Assembly (NCBI RefSeq): GCF_913776295.1
Contig: NZ_CAJYOJ010000079.1
Span: 62,001 to 126,000 of the forward strand
Length of the DNA: 64,000 nucleotides
Source of the DNA: an uncultured Pedobacter sp.
GTDB taxonomy: Bacteria; Bacteroidota; Bacteroidia; Sphingobacteriales; Sphingobacteriaceae
Reading direction: 5' to 3'
This document shows positions 26,819 to 35,411 of this stretch, piece by piece; the first letter of the stretch is position 1, and each line of letters opens with the position of its first letter. The translations under genes were made by a program, and so were the position numbers. Under the pieces are notes generated by a model. That model searched no databases and was not told the origin of the DNA. It saw only the letters and a list, made by a program, of their open reading frames with translations.

Positions 26819-27199
26819 AAATTAAGAAGTCATAAACGCTATCTTAAAAGGGCAGGTTTTAAAAAAAGACATTAAACAAATAAATGAATAGGATTTAAAT
26901 TAGAATAATTACACGAAAAAGATAGTTTAGATATGTTTAAAAGCATATTTTAGAAAATAAAAGGATTATAGCCTATAATTAAATTATTGACAATCATCAC
27001 GAACAAAATGAACAGATCACGGAGATGCATACAACCTATTGATACTTTTATCCAATCAATAGGTCGCATTATTTGATAATTTAATTCAGTTGATAGGGAT
27101 CAAAAAAATTGAATAAGTGAAAAAAAGATTTTTCATATCAATTTTCACTATAACTTTGAGTGCAATATAAATTAGCAATACATTTATTATAAATTTCGG
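26819..27199. other. Intergenic region with an inverted repeat and a candidate promoter, no gene
   Basis: AT-rich. Inverted repeat ACCTATTGAT (27034-27043) and ATCAATAGGT (27055-27064), 11-base loop. A shorter one (TGAAAAA/TTTTTCA) lies at 27118-27135. TAACTTTG at 27151-27158 (+) fits the -7 consensus and would serve the decayed paralog that begins at 27200. Confidence 0.5.
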
Positions 27200-27666
27200 A
27201 TGCGTTTTTCTTTTCACTTAGCTCTTACATCTTTATCTTTTTTTTGGTGCATTACTAATACTTCTGCTTCAATACTGTTTTTTCAGTGCCTCCACCTCCT
27301 AAAGGCTGTTTAGTTGGATCAAGAATGCACACCCATTATTTACGTAATGTATATGTATACGATCCGAACAACTCCAATAATGTAAATGAATACCGTTACA
27401 TCTTCGTATCTGAATATTCGGTTCCAAAATCATGTGTCAGTGGGAGATTTTTTTTTTCCGGACCTAGTCCAAATGGTTCCGGAATGGTCCAAATTGGTTG
27501 CGATTTAGATAAAACAGATTATGCTTCTAAAGTCCATAACCCATCTTAGGAAAATTTTACTGTGAATTGCCCTTTAGATGAAAGTATTTGGCTATTGTTA
27601 TTATCATCAACAACATTTGTTATTTTATATTTTAGAAAACTAATAAAGCTGTTTTCACCAATTTAA
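27200..27666 (+). pseudogene. Decayed paralog of the exosortase-type secreted proteins (paralog C)
   Basis: An ATG at 27200 begins a hydrophobic, signal-peptide-like stretch (MRFSFHLALTSLSFF) next to a run of eight Ts, then the frame shifts at least once before the body frame (PPPPKGCLVGSRM, from about 27286) is reached. The body has a KSCVSGRFF segment like the Cys motifs of the other copies. An in-frame TAG at 27547-27549 interrupts it, but the same frame goes straight on to NCPLDESIWLLLLSSTTF and VILYFRKLIK, a complete CPLD-helix-basic C-terminus, ending with TAA at 27664-27666. So two kinds of damage (frameshift plus nonsense) are visible in a recognisable family member. Sequencing error could explain one but hardly all of them. 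Confidence 0.7.
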
Positions 27667-27737
27667 CATGATTTTATCAAAAGTATTGACCTCAGATAAT
27701 TTTTATGAGATTATTATAAATTAAATAGATTATTTGC

Positions 27738-28088
27738 CTAAAACAATCTACGCCGAACGGTAAAATATCCAATCATTCCGATACTAAGCAAAAGTGCTGA
27801 AGTTTCATCATCAAGCGGACAATTAAGCGTACTGTAATCACTTTTAATACCTGGGTAATAGTCATTAGAACCTATAAAATAATAAACCTTACAAGGAATT
27901 TGTACTGCTGAAGGGCATTTTGTATCTACAGGTGTATAACCAGAATAATAGCCATAGTTATCTGCACCAGGATGAGAAAGACTTGAACCTGTATAGATAT
28001 AACCATTATATAAACAGCCTGTTTGGCCAAAAGACCTGTTTATTCCGATTAAACAAATACATAAAAATGTTAAATAAAACTTTGACAT
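27738..28088 (-). CDS. Small secreted protein with exosortase-type C-terminal signal (paralog D)
   Basis: 116 aa. Signal peptide ending near SFGQTGC, then LYNGYIYTG (compare paralog A), a Tyr/Gly-rich body and the IPCKVYYF segment. The C-terminus is STLNCPLDDETSALLLSIG, a helix (MIGYFTV) and RRRLF. It shows the best-formed CPLDD motif of the set. Upstream on the minus strand lies TAATTTTG, a promoter -7 match. It is the copy nearest the divergent wza-like gene that starts the main polysaccharide operon. Confidence 0.75.
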   Translation of the reverse strand: MSKFYLTFLCICLIGINRSFGQTGCLYNGYIYTGSSLSHPGADNYGYYSGYTPVDTKCPSAVQIPCKVYYFIGSNDYYPGIKSDYSTLNCPLDDETSALLLSIGMIGYFTVRRRLF

Positions 28089-28105
28089 ACGGAATCAATA
28101 AAAAA

Positions 28106-28113
28106 CAAAATTA
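28106..28113 (-). promoter_or_regulatory. Candidate -7 element for paralog D
   Basis: TAATTTTG on the minus strand matches TAnnTTTG, 18 bases before the start at 28088. Confidence 0.45.
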
Positions 28114-28370
28114 CCCCATATATGTAGTATAAAGAATACATAAAACATATTTATGTTGATTTTTATCAATTGAAAAAACCTAATGGATTTCAGGTTATAA
28201 ATTGCTATAGCTTGCAAAAAATCAGATCAGACTAAACCATTGCCTGTGAGACACTATAAATGCAATTTTGAATCGGCTGAACGGAAAACATAACTTCTCA
28301 CTTAAGAAAAAAAAAAGTTAATTTCTGTTGACTTCTCAATTTATTTCTTTTTTAAAACATCTTTAAGCCA
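28114..28370. other. Divergent intergenic region before the polysaccharide operon, no gene
   Basis: AT-rich, contains no coding frame with family features. It separates paralog D (minus) from the wza-like gene (plus). Confidence 0.5.
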
Positions 28371-28378
28371 TATTTTTG
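28371..28378 (+). promoter_or_regulatory. Candidate -7 element for the polysaccharide operon
   Basis: TATTTTTG fits TAnnTTTG and ends 40 bases before the wza-like start (28419). The -33 position is T-rich but has no clear TTG. As the first gene of a long co-directional run, a main promoter is expected here. Confidence 0.5.
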
Positions 28379-28418
28379 CGTACGTGTCCAATCTTTTATT
28401 TACATTCTGAGCAAAACT

Positions 28419-29234
28419 ATGACCCTAAGAAAAGCTATCTTAAAATTTCTTTGCATTCTATCTATCAGCATCACACTTGCAAGTTGTGCTGCCAGGAAAG
28501 AGCATAGTTTGTTTAACGCTCCCAGCGACATCGTTACCGACACCATTAAGCAGGTGTATGTAGTAAATGACCATGGCATTAGTGATGCCTATTATAAAAT
28601 AAAAGTGAATGACCAATTGGCTGTCAGGAACCTGCAAAACAAGGAATTTGGCGCAACTGCGGCTGCCAACGGCAGTTCAATTGGTAACCAAACAGCAAGT
28701 GGGCCTATTGGTAATACGCTATCGTATCTGGTAGATGTAGATGGGACAGTAAATCTTCCCGCTATCGGAAAAGTGGAAGTATCGGGCCTTAGCAGAAGGG
28801 AAGCTGCCATTAAAATACAAGATTTATATGCCAAAAAATTGCTCCGCGATCCTATTATAGAACTCAGTGTCGTAAACTTAAAGGTTACTTTATTGGGCGA
28901 ATTTAGCAAACAAGGAAATTTCTTACTGGAACGAGAAAACGCAACTTTAATCGATATTATTGGCGAAGCCGGCGGGATAAGCAAAACAGCAGACCCCAAA
29001 ACCCTTAAGATTATCCGTGGTGATAGAAGCCGCCCGGAAATTATTTATGTCAATTTAAACGACATTAACAGCTTAGCCAGCAAAAAACTGGTGCTTCAGA
29101 ACAATGATATTATTGTACTGCAACAAACCAAAAGTTCGGCATTAAGCGAAAAGCTAACAAGTGTGAACAATATTGTACAACCTTTGCTTGTAGTAGTTAA
29201 CCTGGCTGTCTTAATCTTTACCCTAACCCGCTAA
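28419..29234 (+). CDS. Polysaccharide export outer membrane lipoprotein (Wza-like)
   Basis: 271 aa. Lipoprotein signal with lipobox LASC (Cys about 23). A polysaccharide biosynthesis/export (PES) domain follows: DAYYKIKVNDQLAVRNL (about 57-73), VDVDGTVNLPAIGKVEVSGL (about 105-124), then an SLBB-like domain (VTLLGEFSKQGNFLLERENA, EAGGISKTADPKTLKIIRGD). It ends with a membrane-like hydrophobic stretch (VVVNLAVLIFTL). Forms the outer membrane exit for exopolysaccharide or capsule. The stop overlaps the next start (TAATG). Confidence 0.92.
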   Translation: MTLRKAILKFLCILSISITLASCAARKEHSLFNAPSDIVTDTIKQVYVVNDHGISDAYYKIKVNDQLAVRNLQNKEFGATAAANGSSIGNQTASGPIGNTLSYLVDVDGTVNLPAIGKVEVSGLSRREAAIKIQDLYAKKLLRDPIIELSVVNLKVTLLGEFSKQGNFLLERENATLIDIIGEAGGISKTADPKTLKIIRGDRSRPEIIYVNLNDINSLASKKLVLQNNDIIVLQQTKSSALSEKLTSVNNIVQPLLVVVNLAVLIFTLTR

Positions 29235-31642
29235 TGAATCAAGCTACACCAACCGAAAACAGAAAGTTAGCCAGTCAGACCATCAACTACTGGAAAATCG
29301 TATTGATTTTTTTAAGCAGGTGGTATTGGGTAGCCGGAACGGTATTGATCAGTTTTGTACTGGCTTGGTTATACGTGCGGAGCATCACTCCTATCTATAT
29401 CACTTCTGCTGCGCTAAAGTTAGATGACGACCAACAGCAACAAATAAGCTCACTTCCCGGCTCACCGGTAAATTATAATCCTTTTAATCAAAACAAGATC
29501 CAGACAGAAGGCATTATCATGCGTTCGGAAGATGTGATTTTAAACGCATTGAAGAATCTGGATTATAAAATCAGTTACTTTTTGGAAGGCAGGATACGTG
29601 AAACCGAACTTTACCCCAAACAACCTTTTCAGATTGATATTCTTAGCCAGGATTCTGTTAATTTTAGCAGGGCTACCTATTTTGTTAAACCTGTAAACCA
29701 CTCAACCTTTGAGCTATCCAGTAGCGATGATAACAAAAAAAGTGTAACAAAATACCTTTACGGGCAGGCGATAAATGCCGGTAATATGATATTTACCATT
29801 AAAACCGAAATCCCTGCCAACGCGAAGTACAGTTTCAAATTTAACGGAGTCAGAGATTTATATGGCAGGGCTGCAGGTGGATTAAATGTGTTTGAACAGG
29901 AGAAAAATACCAACATTATGGGTGTCACCCATACCGATAGCAATCCGGTTTTTTCTGCTAATATACTCAACGAGATTATTAAACAATATGTTAAGAATGA
30001 TGCTACGCTAAAAAAAAGATCGGCCAAACAAACCATAGATTATCTGGATAGCCAGATTGAATTTTTAGATGCACAGGTGCATCAGGCGGGGAATAAGCTC
30101 TCTAGTTTTCAAAGTGACAATAAACTCATCGATCCCAATACGGATAAGCAATTGGGAAGTGCTAAACTGAGCAATTTACAAAACCAGGTTGCAGAATTGC
30201 AACTGCAGGAATTGGGCATCCAGCAGTTAGAAAACCAGGTTAAAAACAATAGGGACCGGATACAACTTAACTTAAATTTAGAAGGTACAAACAATACACT
30301 GCTAACAGGTTTAATTACACAGCTCAACGGCCTCATCATCAACAGGGAAAATAAATTACAGAATTTTAATGCTGATGCCCAGCCCGTTCAGGATATTAAC
30401 CGCCAGATCAGTGAAGTAAAACAGGCCATTGCAACCAATATCCGTTTGTTACATGAGCGAAATCAAAAAACCATTAACTACCTCAAGGGGCAAATTGGAC
30501 AAGCCAGTAATGCTTTAACCAGCATTCCTGCCAAACAGAATGATTTTGCCAAGCTGCAAAGTAATTTCGACATCAACCAACGCATGTTTTCGATGCTGTT
30601 TGAAAGAAAACTGTCTGCGCAGATTAGCGCCGCAGCCGTGGTTTCAGGTGCTACCATCATCAGCGTTGCACAGCCTTCGTTTTTTCCTATTTCTCCTGTG
30701 CCAAAGAAAATTTATTCTTCCTATCTCTTTATGGGCTTATTTACCGGTCTTGGTTTAATCCTATTGGTTAGAATATTAAATCCTTACCTGTATGACATTG
30801 AAACAATAGAAGGCTTAACAACAACACCTATTATAGGGATAATTTTAAAATATCCTAAAAAAGTGCAACCAGGGGAAAGTGTTTTATCGATTGAACGCCC
30901 TAAATCTATATTTGCCGAATCGGTCAGGTCTGTAAGGACAAACTTGAGTTTTATGGCCAGCGATCAGGATACCAAGGTAATTTGCATTACTTCTGAAGTT
31001 TCAGGAGAAGGAAAATCATTTGTGAGCTTAAATCTGGCTGGTACCTTATCAATTATCGATAAAAAGGTGATTTTAATTGCAGCAGATTTGCGGAAATCGA
31101 AACTTCACCATGCCTTTGGTTCCGACAACCATATAGGTTTAAGTAATTATCTGTCCAGACAGGCTGATTTATCAGATATTATATTTAAGGATGAACGGCA
31201 CAATATTGATTATATTACTTCTGGCCCGGTACCTCCAAATCCATCAGAACTGCTCCACCATAAATCGATGACAACACTGATCGCCACACTTAGGGAAAGT
31301 TACGAGTATATTATTATTGATACTGCTCCGGTTGGTCTGGTTTCAGATTCTATACCACTCATCAGAAAGGCTGATATCAATCTTTTCATTATCCGTTCAG
31401 GCGTTTCCAAATTCAGGGCAGCCACCATTCCCGATCGCTTATCAAAAGAATACGGCCTCAGTAATATTGCCATTATCCTAAATTCATTTGGGGATGAAAA
31501 ATTACATGCCAATATTTATACCACCAACTATGCGCATAGCAATAGCGGAACATATTATTATTCCAACTATACAGGATACGGAAAAAGCGGCTATTATAAT
31601 GATGAGAAAAAATGGTGGGAATTTTGGAAGAAAAAAGAGTAG
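29234..31642 (+). CDS. Wzc-like polysaccharide co-polymerase and tyrosine autokinase
   Basis: 802 aa. Two membrane helices (about 30-50 and about 497-515) border a long periplasmic coiled-coil region (about 250-430). The cytoplasmic kinase domain has the Walker A loop EVSGEGKSF (about 589-597), Walker A' (LIAADLRKSK, about 616) and Walker B (IIIDTAPVG, about 695). The tail about 757-790 is rich in tyrosines (TYYYSNYTGYGKSGYY) for autophosphorylation. It controls chain length and export together with the Wza-like protein, with which it overlaps by one base. Confidence 0.94.
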   Translation: MNQATPTENRKLASQTINYWKIVLIFLSRWYWVAGTVLISFVLAWLYVRSITPIYITSAALKLDDDQQQQISSLPGSPVNYNPFNQNKIQTEGIIMRSEDVILNALKNLDYKISYFLEGRIRETELYPKQPFQIDILSQDSVNFSRATYFVKPVNHSTFELSSSDDNKKSVTKYLYGQAINAGNMIFTIKTEIPANAKYSFKFNGVRDLYGRAAGGLNVFEQEKNTNIMGVTHTDSNPVFSANILNEIIKQYVKNDATLKKRSAKQTIDYLDSQIEFLDAQVHQAGNKLSSFQSDNKLIDPNTDKQLGSAKLSNLQNQVAELQLQELGIQQLENQVKNNRDRIQLNLNLEGTNNTLLTGLITQLNGLIINRENKLQNFNADAQPVQDINRQISEVKQAIATNIRLLHERNQKTINYLKGQIGQASNALTSIPAKQNDFAKLQSNFDINQRMFSMLFERKLSAQISAAAVVSGATIISVAQPSFFPISPVPKKIYSSYLFMGLFTGLGLILLVRILNPYLYDIETIEGLTTTPIIGIILKYPKKVQPGESVLSIERPKSIFAESVRSVRTNLSFMASDQDTKVICITSEVSGEGKSFVSLNLAGTLSIIDKKVILIAADLRKSKLHHAFGSDNHIGLSNYLSRQADLSDIIFKDERHNIDYITSGPVPPNPSELLHHKSMTTLIATLRESYEYIIIDTAPVGLVSDSIPLIRKADINLFIIRSGVSKFRAATIPDRLSKEYGLSNIAIILNSFGDEKLHANIYTTNYAHSNSGTYYYSNYTGYGKSGYYNDEKKWWEFWKKKE

Positions 31643-31715
31643 ATAGCGAATGTTGTAGATCATTTTACAGCTACAAAAGCACAAAACAAAAAGATTCAGG
31701 ATAAGGTTAAGCCAA

Positions 31716-32219
31716 ATGATAGATCAAAATTACAGATGGTATCCGGTTTATACACATTCAAGAGCAGAAAAAAAGGCTAATGAAGAACTGAACAGAAAAG
31801 GAATCCAAACTTATTTACCACTTAAAAAGGCAGTTAAACAATGGAGCGACCGTAAAAAAATCGTTGAAGAGCCCTTGATTAAATCTTATCTATTTGCGTA
31901 TATTTCGGCTAAAGAATATGCAGAAGTTTTGATGACCAATGGTGTAGCCAGGTTTATTTATTTCTCAAACCGGATCGCTTCCATTCCCGATCAACAAATT
32001 TATGACCTTAAGCTCTTGCTCGCTACAGATGCCGATCTGGAACTTATAGATTATGATGTTAAACCAGGGGAGAGCGTATTAATTAAGGCGGGACCTTTTA
32101 AGGGAATTAAGGCAGAATTGGTGTCTGTACATAATAAGCAACGTATTATTTTACGTTTACAAGATATGGGCTATTCGATCAATATTAACACATCAATAGC
32201 TTTTATAGAGCCGATTTAG
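31716..32219 (+). CDS. NusG-like antiterminator (UpxY/RfaH type)
   Basis: 167 aa, a specialised NusG paralog. The NusG N-terminal domain opens with RWYPVYTHSRAEKKANEEL (about 6-24) and includes KSYLFAYISAKEY (about 56-68). The C-terminal KOW domain has VKPGESVLIKAGPFKGIKAE (about 114-133). Proteins of this kind (UpxY in Bacteroides, RfaH in E. coli) promote read-through of long capsule operons. It lies third in the operon, upstream of about 20 glycan genes, which fits a role in elongation through this roughly 25-kb run. The recruitment element was not located. Confidence 0.9.
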   Translation: MIDQNYRWYPVYTHSRAEKKANEELNRKGIQTYLPLKKAVKQWSDRKKIVEEPLIKSYLFAYISAKEYAEVLMTNGVARFIYFSNRIASIPDQQIYDLKLLLATDADLELIDYDVKPGESVLIKAGPFKGIKAELVSVHNKQRIILRLQDMGYSININTSIAFIEPI

Positions 32220-32401
32220 TGACGGAAAATGTAAAAGGGAAGATAACAAACAATGCCTTAGTGGCACATAAATGCTGATGCACAATGCTTCAGCTTATTG
32301 AACAATAAAAAATTGATCGGTCATTTTTAAAAAAATAATGTGACTGAGGAGGCGAAGCTGTATCCGGTGCAGAATAAAACAGCCTAAATTTCAGATAAAG
32401 A

Positions 32402-34189
32402 ATGTGTCGTATAGCAGGCATCATCAATAGTAAAAAACCGTTCGCAAAAGTTAGTCAGCAGGTAAAAGCCATGTGCGATAGCATGCAACACGGCGGACCT
32501 GATGACCAGGGCATTTATTCCATTGAAAACATGCCTTTGTGTTTAGGTAACCGCAGATTGGCTATTTTAGATCTGAGTGCTGCCGGGCATCAGCCAATGT
32601 TAAGCCATAAAGAGGACCTGGTGATTACCTACAACGGCGAAATTTATAATTATCTAGAGATTAGGACCGAATTAATCAATTTAGGTTATATATTTAAAAC
32701 ACAAACAGATACAGAAGTAATTCTTTACGCGTACCAGCACTGGGGAGAAGCAGCATTCGGAAAATTTGATGGTATTTTTGCATTTTGTATTTTCAATAAA
32801 AGAGAACAATGTGTTTACCTGGTTCGTGATCAAAATGGAATAAAGCCACTTTACTACCATTTCGATCACGAAACTTTAACTTTTGCCTCAGAAGTTAAGG
32901 CTTTCAGGCATGCTGATATCTTTCATGAAAATGATCATTGGCGGATTTATTATCTAGCCTTCGGGCATATTCCAGAACCTTACACCACCTTTAAAAAGGT
33001 ATACAGTTTAGGTAAAGGCTGTTTTCTGAAATATAATATCAGAAGCACGGAACATTTTATTCAATCGTACCATGAGTTTGAAAACAAAGTTTATATCACC
33101 AGTGAAAACCTGGCTATAGCAAGAATCCGCGAACAGCTTGGTTATTCGATCAAACAACAAATGATTGCTGATGTAGATATAGGTGTATTATTCAGTGGCG
33201 GTATTGATTCGAGTATCATTACCATAGTGGCCAATCAACATAACCGCAGCCACTTATCAAGCATTTCGGCTAATTTTAACGAAATAGATTTTTCTGAAAA
33301 AAAACAACGGAACAACCTGCTTCAGAAAATAAATATTCAAAGCATTGAACAGCTGATTACCTATCGCGATTTCGTACAAAATTTCGAAACTGTTTTAGCC
33401 AACATGGACCAACCTACAAATGACGGGATTAATACCTGGTTTGTGTGCAAAACAGCAAAAGCGCATGGAATAAAAGTAGTGCTTTCCGGTTTAGGTGCCG
33501 ATGAACTTTTCGGGGGCTATCCTTCATTTGACCGGATATATAAAATACAAAATCTGAATGGGCTGAGTAAAAGTGTTTTACGAAGTATGCGTTTCTCTAA
33601 TCATATCAAGTTGAAAAGGTTATACTACCTCAGTTTAACTTCTCCCATTGGCGAATATCTGTGTTTGAGAGGGGTTTATTCTCCCGATGTAATTGCCGAA
33701 TTACTAGATATTGATATGAGAACAGTTATCGATTGTCTGGAAGATATCCCCCTTCACCATGGTATCAAAAAAATCAGTAATGAAACCCGGGCAAGCTGGT
33801 TTGAGTTTAACATGTACATGCAAAATCAGCTATTAAAGGATACCGATTTCATGAGCATGAGCCATGGCGTTGAAGTAAGGGTTCCATTTCTGGACCGTAA
33901 TTTTGTTGACCTGGTTCTCTCCATCTCAACAGAAGTTAAATTTAATTACGAACAGAAAAAAAAACTCCTGGTAGAGGCCTATAAAGAGGATCTTCCGGTA
34001 GAAACATGGAAAAGATCTAAGATGGGATTTACCTTTCCCTTTCAGGAATGGATGAGAAAAAACCGCGAGATTGCGGATCCGTCCCGATATGCAAACAAAC
34101 GGGCGAAATCGCTCATACAACTTTTTGGAAAAAACAAATTGCACTGGAGTTCAGCCTTGGCCTTATATAGAATCTATCATGCCAATTAA
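32402..34189 (+). CDS. asnB: Asparagine synthase (glutamine-hydrolysing), AsnB-like
   Basis: 595 aa. The glutaminase domain begins with the catalytic Cys directly after Met (MCRIAGI) and shows CDSMQHGGPDDQG, LAILDLSAAGHQPM and YNGEIYNY. The synthetase domain contains the ATP pyrophosphatase loop VLFSGGIDSSII (about 263-274), and SGLGADELFGGYPSF (about 363). In polysaccharide loci such enzymes probably amidate sugar acids or act in sugar-amino acid linkage rather than free asparagine synthesis; this is inference from context. Preceded by a gap of 182 bases that shows no other gene. Confidence 0.92.
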   Translation: MCRIAGIINSKKPFAKVSQQVKAMCDSMQHGGPDDQGIYSIENMPLCLGNRRLAILDLSAAGHQPMLSHKEDLVITYNGEIYNYLEIRTELINLGYIFKTQTDTEVILYAYQHWGEAAFGKFDGIFAFCIFNKREQCVYLVRDQNGIKPLYYHFDHETLTFASEVKAFRHADIFHENDHWRIYYLAFGHIPEPYTTFKKVYSLGKGCFLKYNIRSTEHFIQSYHEFENKVYITSENLAIARIREQLGYSIKQQMIADVDIGVLFSGGIDSSIITIVANQHNRSHLSSISANFNEIDFSEKKQRNNLLQKINIQSIEQLITYRDFVQNFETVLANMDQPTNDGINTWFVCKTAKAHGIKVVLSGLGADELFGGYPSFDRIYKIQNLNGLSKSVLRSMRFSNHIKLKRLYYLSLTSPIGEYLCLRGVYSPDVIAELLDIDMRTVIDCLEDIPLHHGIKKISNETRASWFEFNMYMQNQLLKDTDFMSMSHGVEVRVPFLDRNFVDLVLSISTEVKFNYEQKKKLLVEAYKEDLPVETWKRSKMGFTFPFQEWMRKNREIADPSRYANKRAKSLIQLFGKNKLHWSSALALYRIYHAN

Positions 34190-35321
34190 GGTGTTATTTT
34201 TAACGCTTAAAACTTTTAGTCTTACCGGTGGCATCGAGAAGGTTTGCAGAAGCTTGTGCCGTGTGTTGTACGATTTGAGTGAGGAAGACCTTCTGCAGTC
34301 GACAGTCTATTCCATGTATGACAAAAATACCGACCGCGATTCCAGGTACCTGAGCAAAAAGCAATTCGAGGGTTTTAATGGCAACAGAGAACGATTTGTA
34401 ATACAATCTTTTTTAAGTGGGTTAAAAGCAGATGTAATTTTGCTAAGTCATATCCATTTGATCAATATTGTCTATTTCATCAAAAAAATACATCCTCATA
34501 AAAGAATCTATTTATTGGCCCATGGGATAGAGATTTGGAAAAAGCTTTCAGATGCCAAGCTTAAGATGTTAAATCAGTTGGATAAAATTATTTGTGTAAG
34601 CCATTTCACGGCAAATAAGATTATGGAAATGCATCACATTCCGGTATCCCAACTTGAGATATTAAATAATTGCCTCGATCCTTTTTACCATCTGCCCAGC
34701 CATTTCGATAAACCACAGATTTTATTGGACCGCTATCATTTAAATCATGATAATACCGTGTTATTCTCCCTATCCCGGTTGTCTTCTTCAGAGAAGTACA
34801 AAGGATACGACCATACCATCGAACTGCTGCCTCAACTATTGGAGAAATACCCGAACCTGGTTTACCTTTTGGGTGGCAAATGGGATACTGTAGAAAAGAA
34901 ACGTTTAGATGATTTAATTGCTGTAAACCACCTGCAGAAACACATCAGGCTGATTGGTTTTATTGATGAGGCTGAACTTACCGAACACTTTTTACTGTCT
35001 GACATTTTTATCCTCCCGAGTAAAAAAGAAGGATTTGGAATTGTATTTATCGAAGCCATGGCCAGTGGCCTTAGGGTAATTGCGGGGAATAAAGATGGCA
35101 GTGCAGATGCGCTTAAAAATGGGTCGCTTGGTTTATTAGTTGATCCTGATGATCAGGAAGGCATACTAAATGGTATATCTCGGTTGCTAAAACATGACCA
35201 GACCAATAAAGAGAAAAAAAATCTTCAGGAAGAATGTATGCAAGCATTTGGATATAAACAGTACTTAAACTCCATCCGAAACCTGCTGCTTGATGAACAA
35301 ATCAGTTCCAATCAGATTTAA
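34179..35321 (+). CDS. Glycosyltransferase, GT4-like (GT-B)
   Basis: 380 aa. I choose the ATG at 34179 (MPIKVLFLTLKTF), which overlaps the asnB stop by 11 bases, because the family N-terminus begins here; an upstream in-frame ATG at 34071 would add 36 residues encoded inside asnB. A N-terminal FSLTGGIEKVCRSL loop (about 14-27) and C-terminal LFSLSRLSSSEKYKGYDH (about 190) and KKEGFGIVFIEAMASG (donor site E-x7-E) are typical. It transfers a sugar to the lipid-linked intermediate; specificity unknown. Confidence 0.9.
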   Translation: MPIKVLFLTLKTFSLTGGIEKVCRSLCRVLYDLSEEDLLQSTVYSMYDKNTDRDSRYLSKKQFEGFNGNRERFVIQSFLSGLKADVILLSHIHLINIVYFIKKIHPHKRIYLLAHGIEIWKKLSDAKLKMLNQLDKIICVSHFTANKIMEMHHIPVSQLEILNNCLDPFYHLPSHFDKPQILLDRYHLNHDNTVLFSLSRLSSSEKYKGYDHTIELLPQLLEKYPNLVYLLGGKWDTVEKKRLDDLIAVNHLQKHIRLIGFIDEAELTEHFLLSDIFILPSKKEGFGIVFIEAMASGLRVIAGNKDGSADALKNGSLGLLVDPDDQEGILNGISRLLKHDQTNKEKKNLQEECMQAFGYKQYLNSIRNLLLDEQISSNQI

Positions 35322-35411
35322 TTTGACTAATGGTGTTGGTTAGCGTTTAGAGAACCAGGTAAAGAAACAAAGGCATGAAAACAACAAAAAAGACATCATC
35401 ACGGTGATATT

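Noticed and set aside
27286-27549. Stand-alone 87-aa frame starting at GTG
   Set aside because: It is the body of the decayed secreted paralog: the signal peptide lies upstream in another frame, and the sorting signal continues in frame after its TAG stop.
34071-34178. Extended N-terminus for the glycosyltransferase at 34179
   Set aside because: It would be encoded inside asnB and lacks the family N-terminus, which begins at MPIKVLFL.
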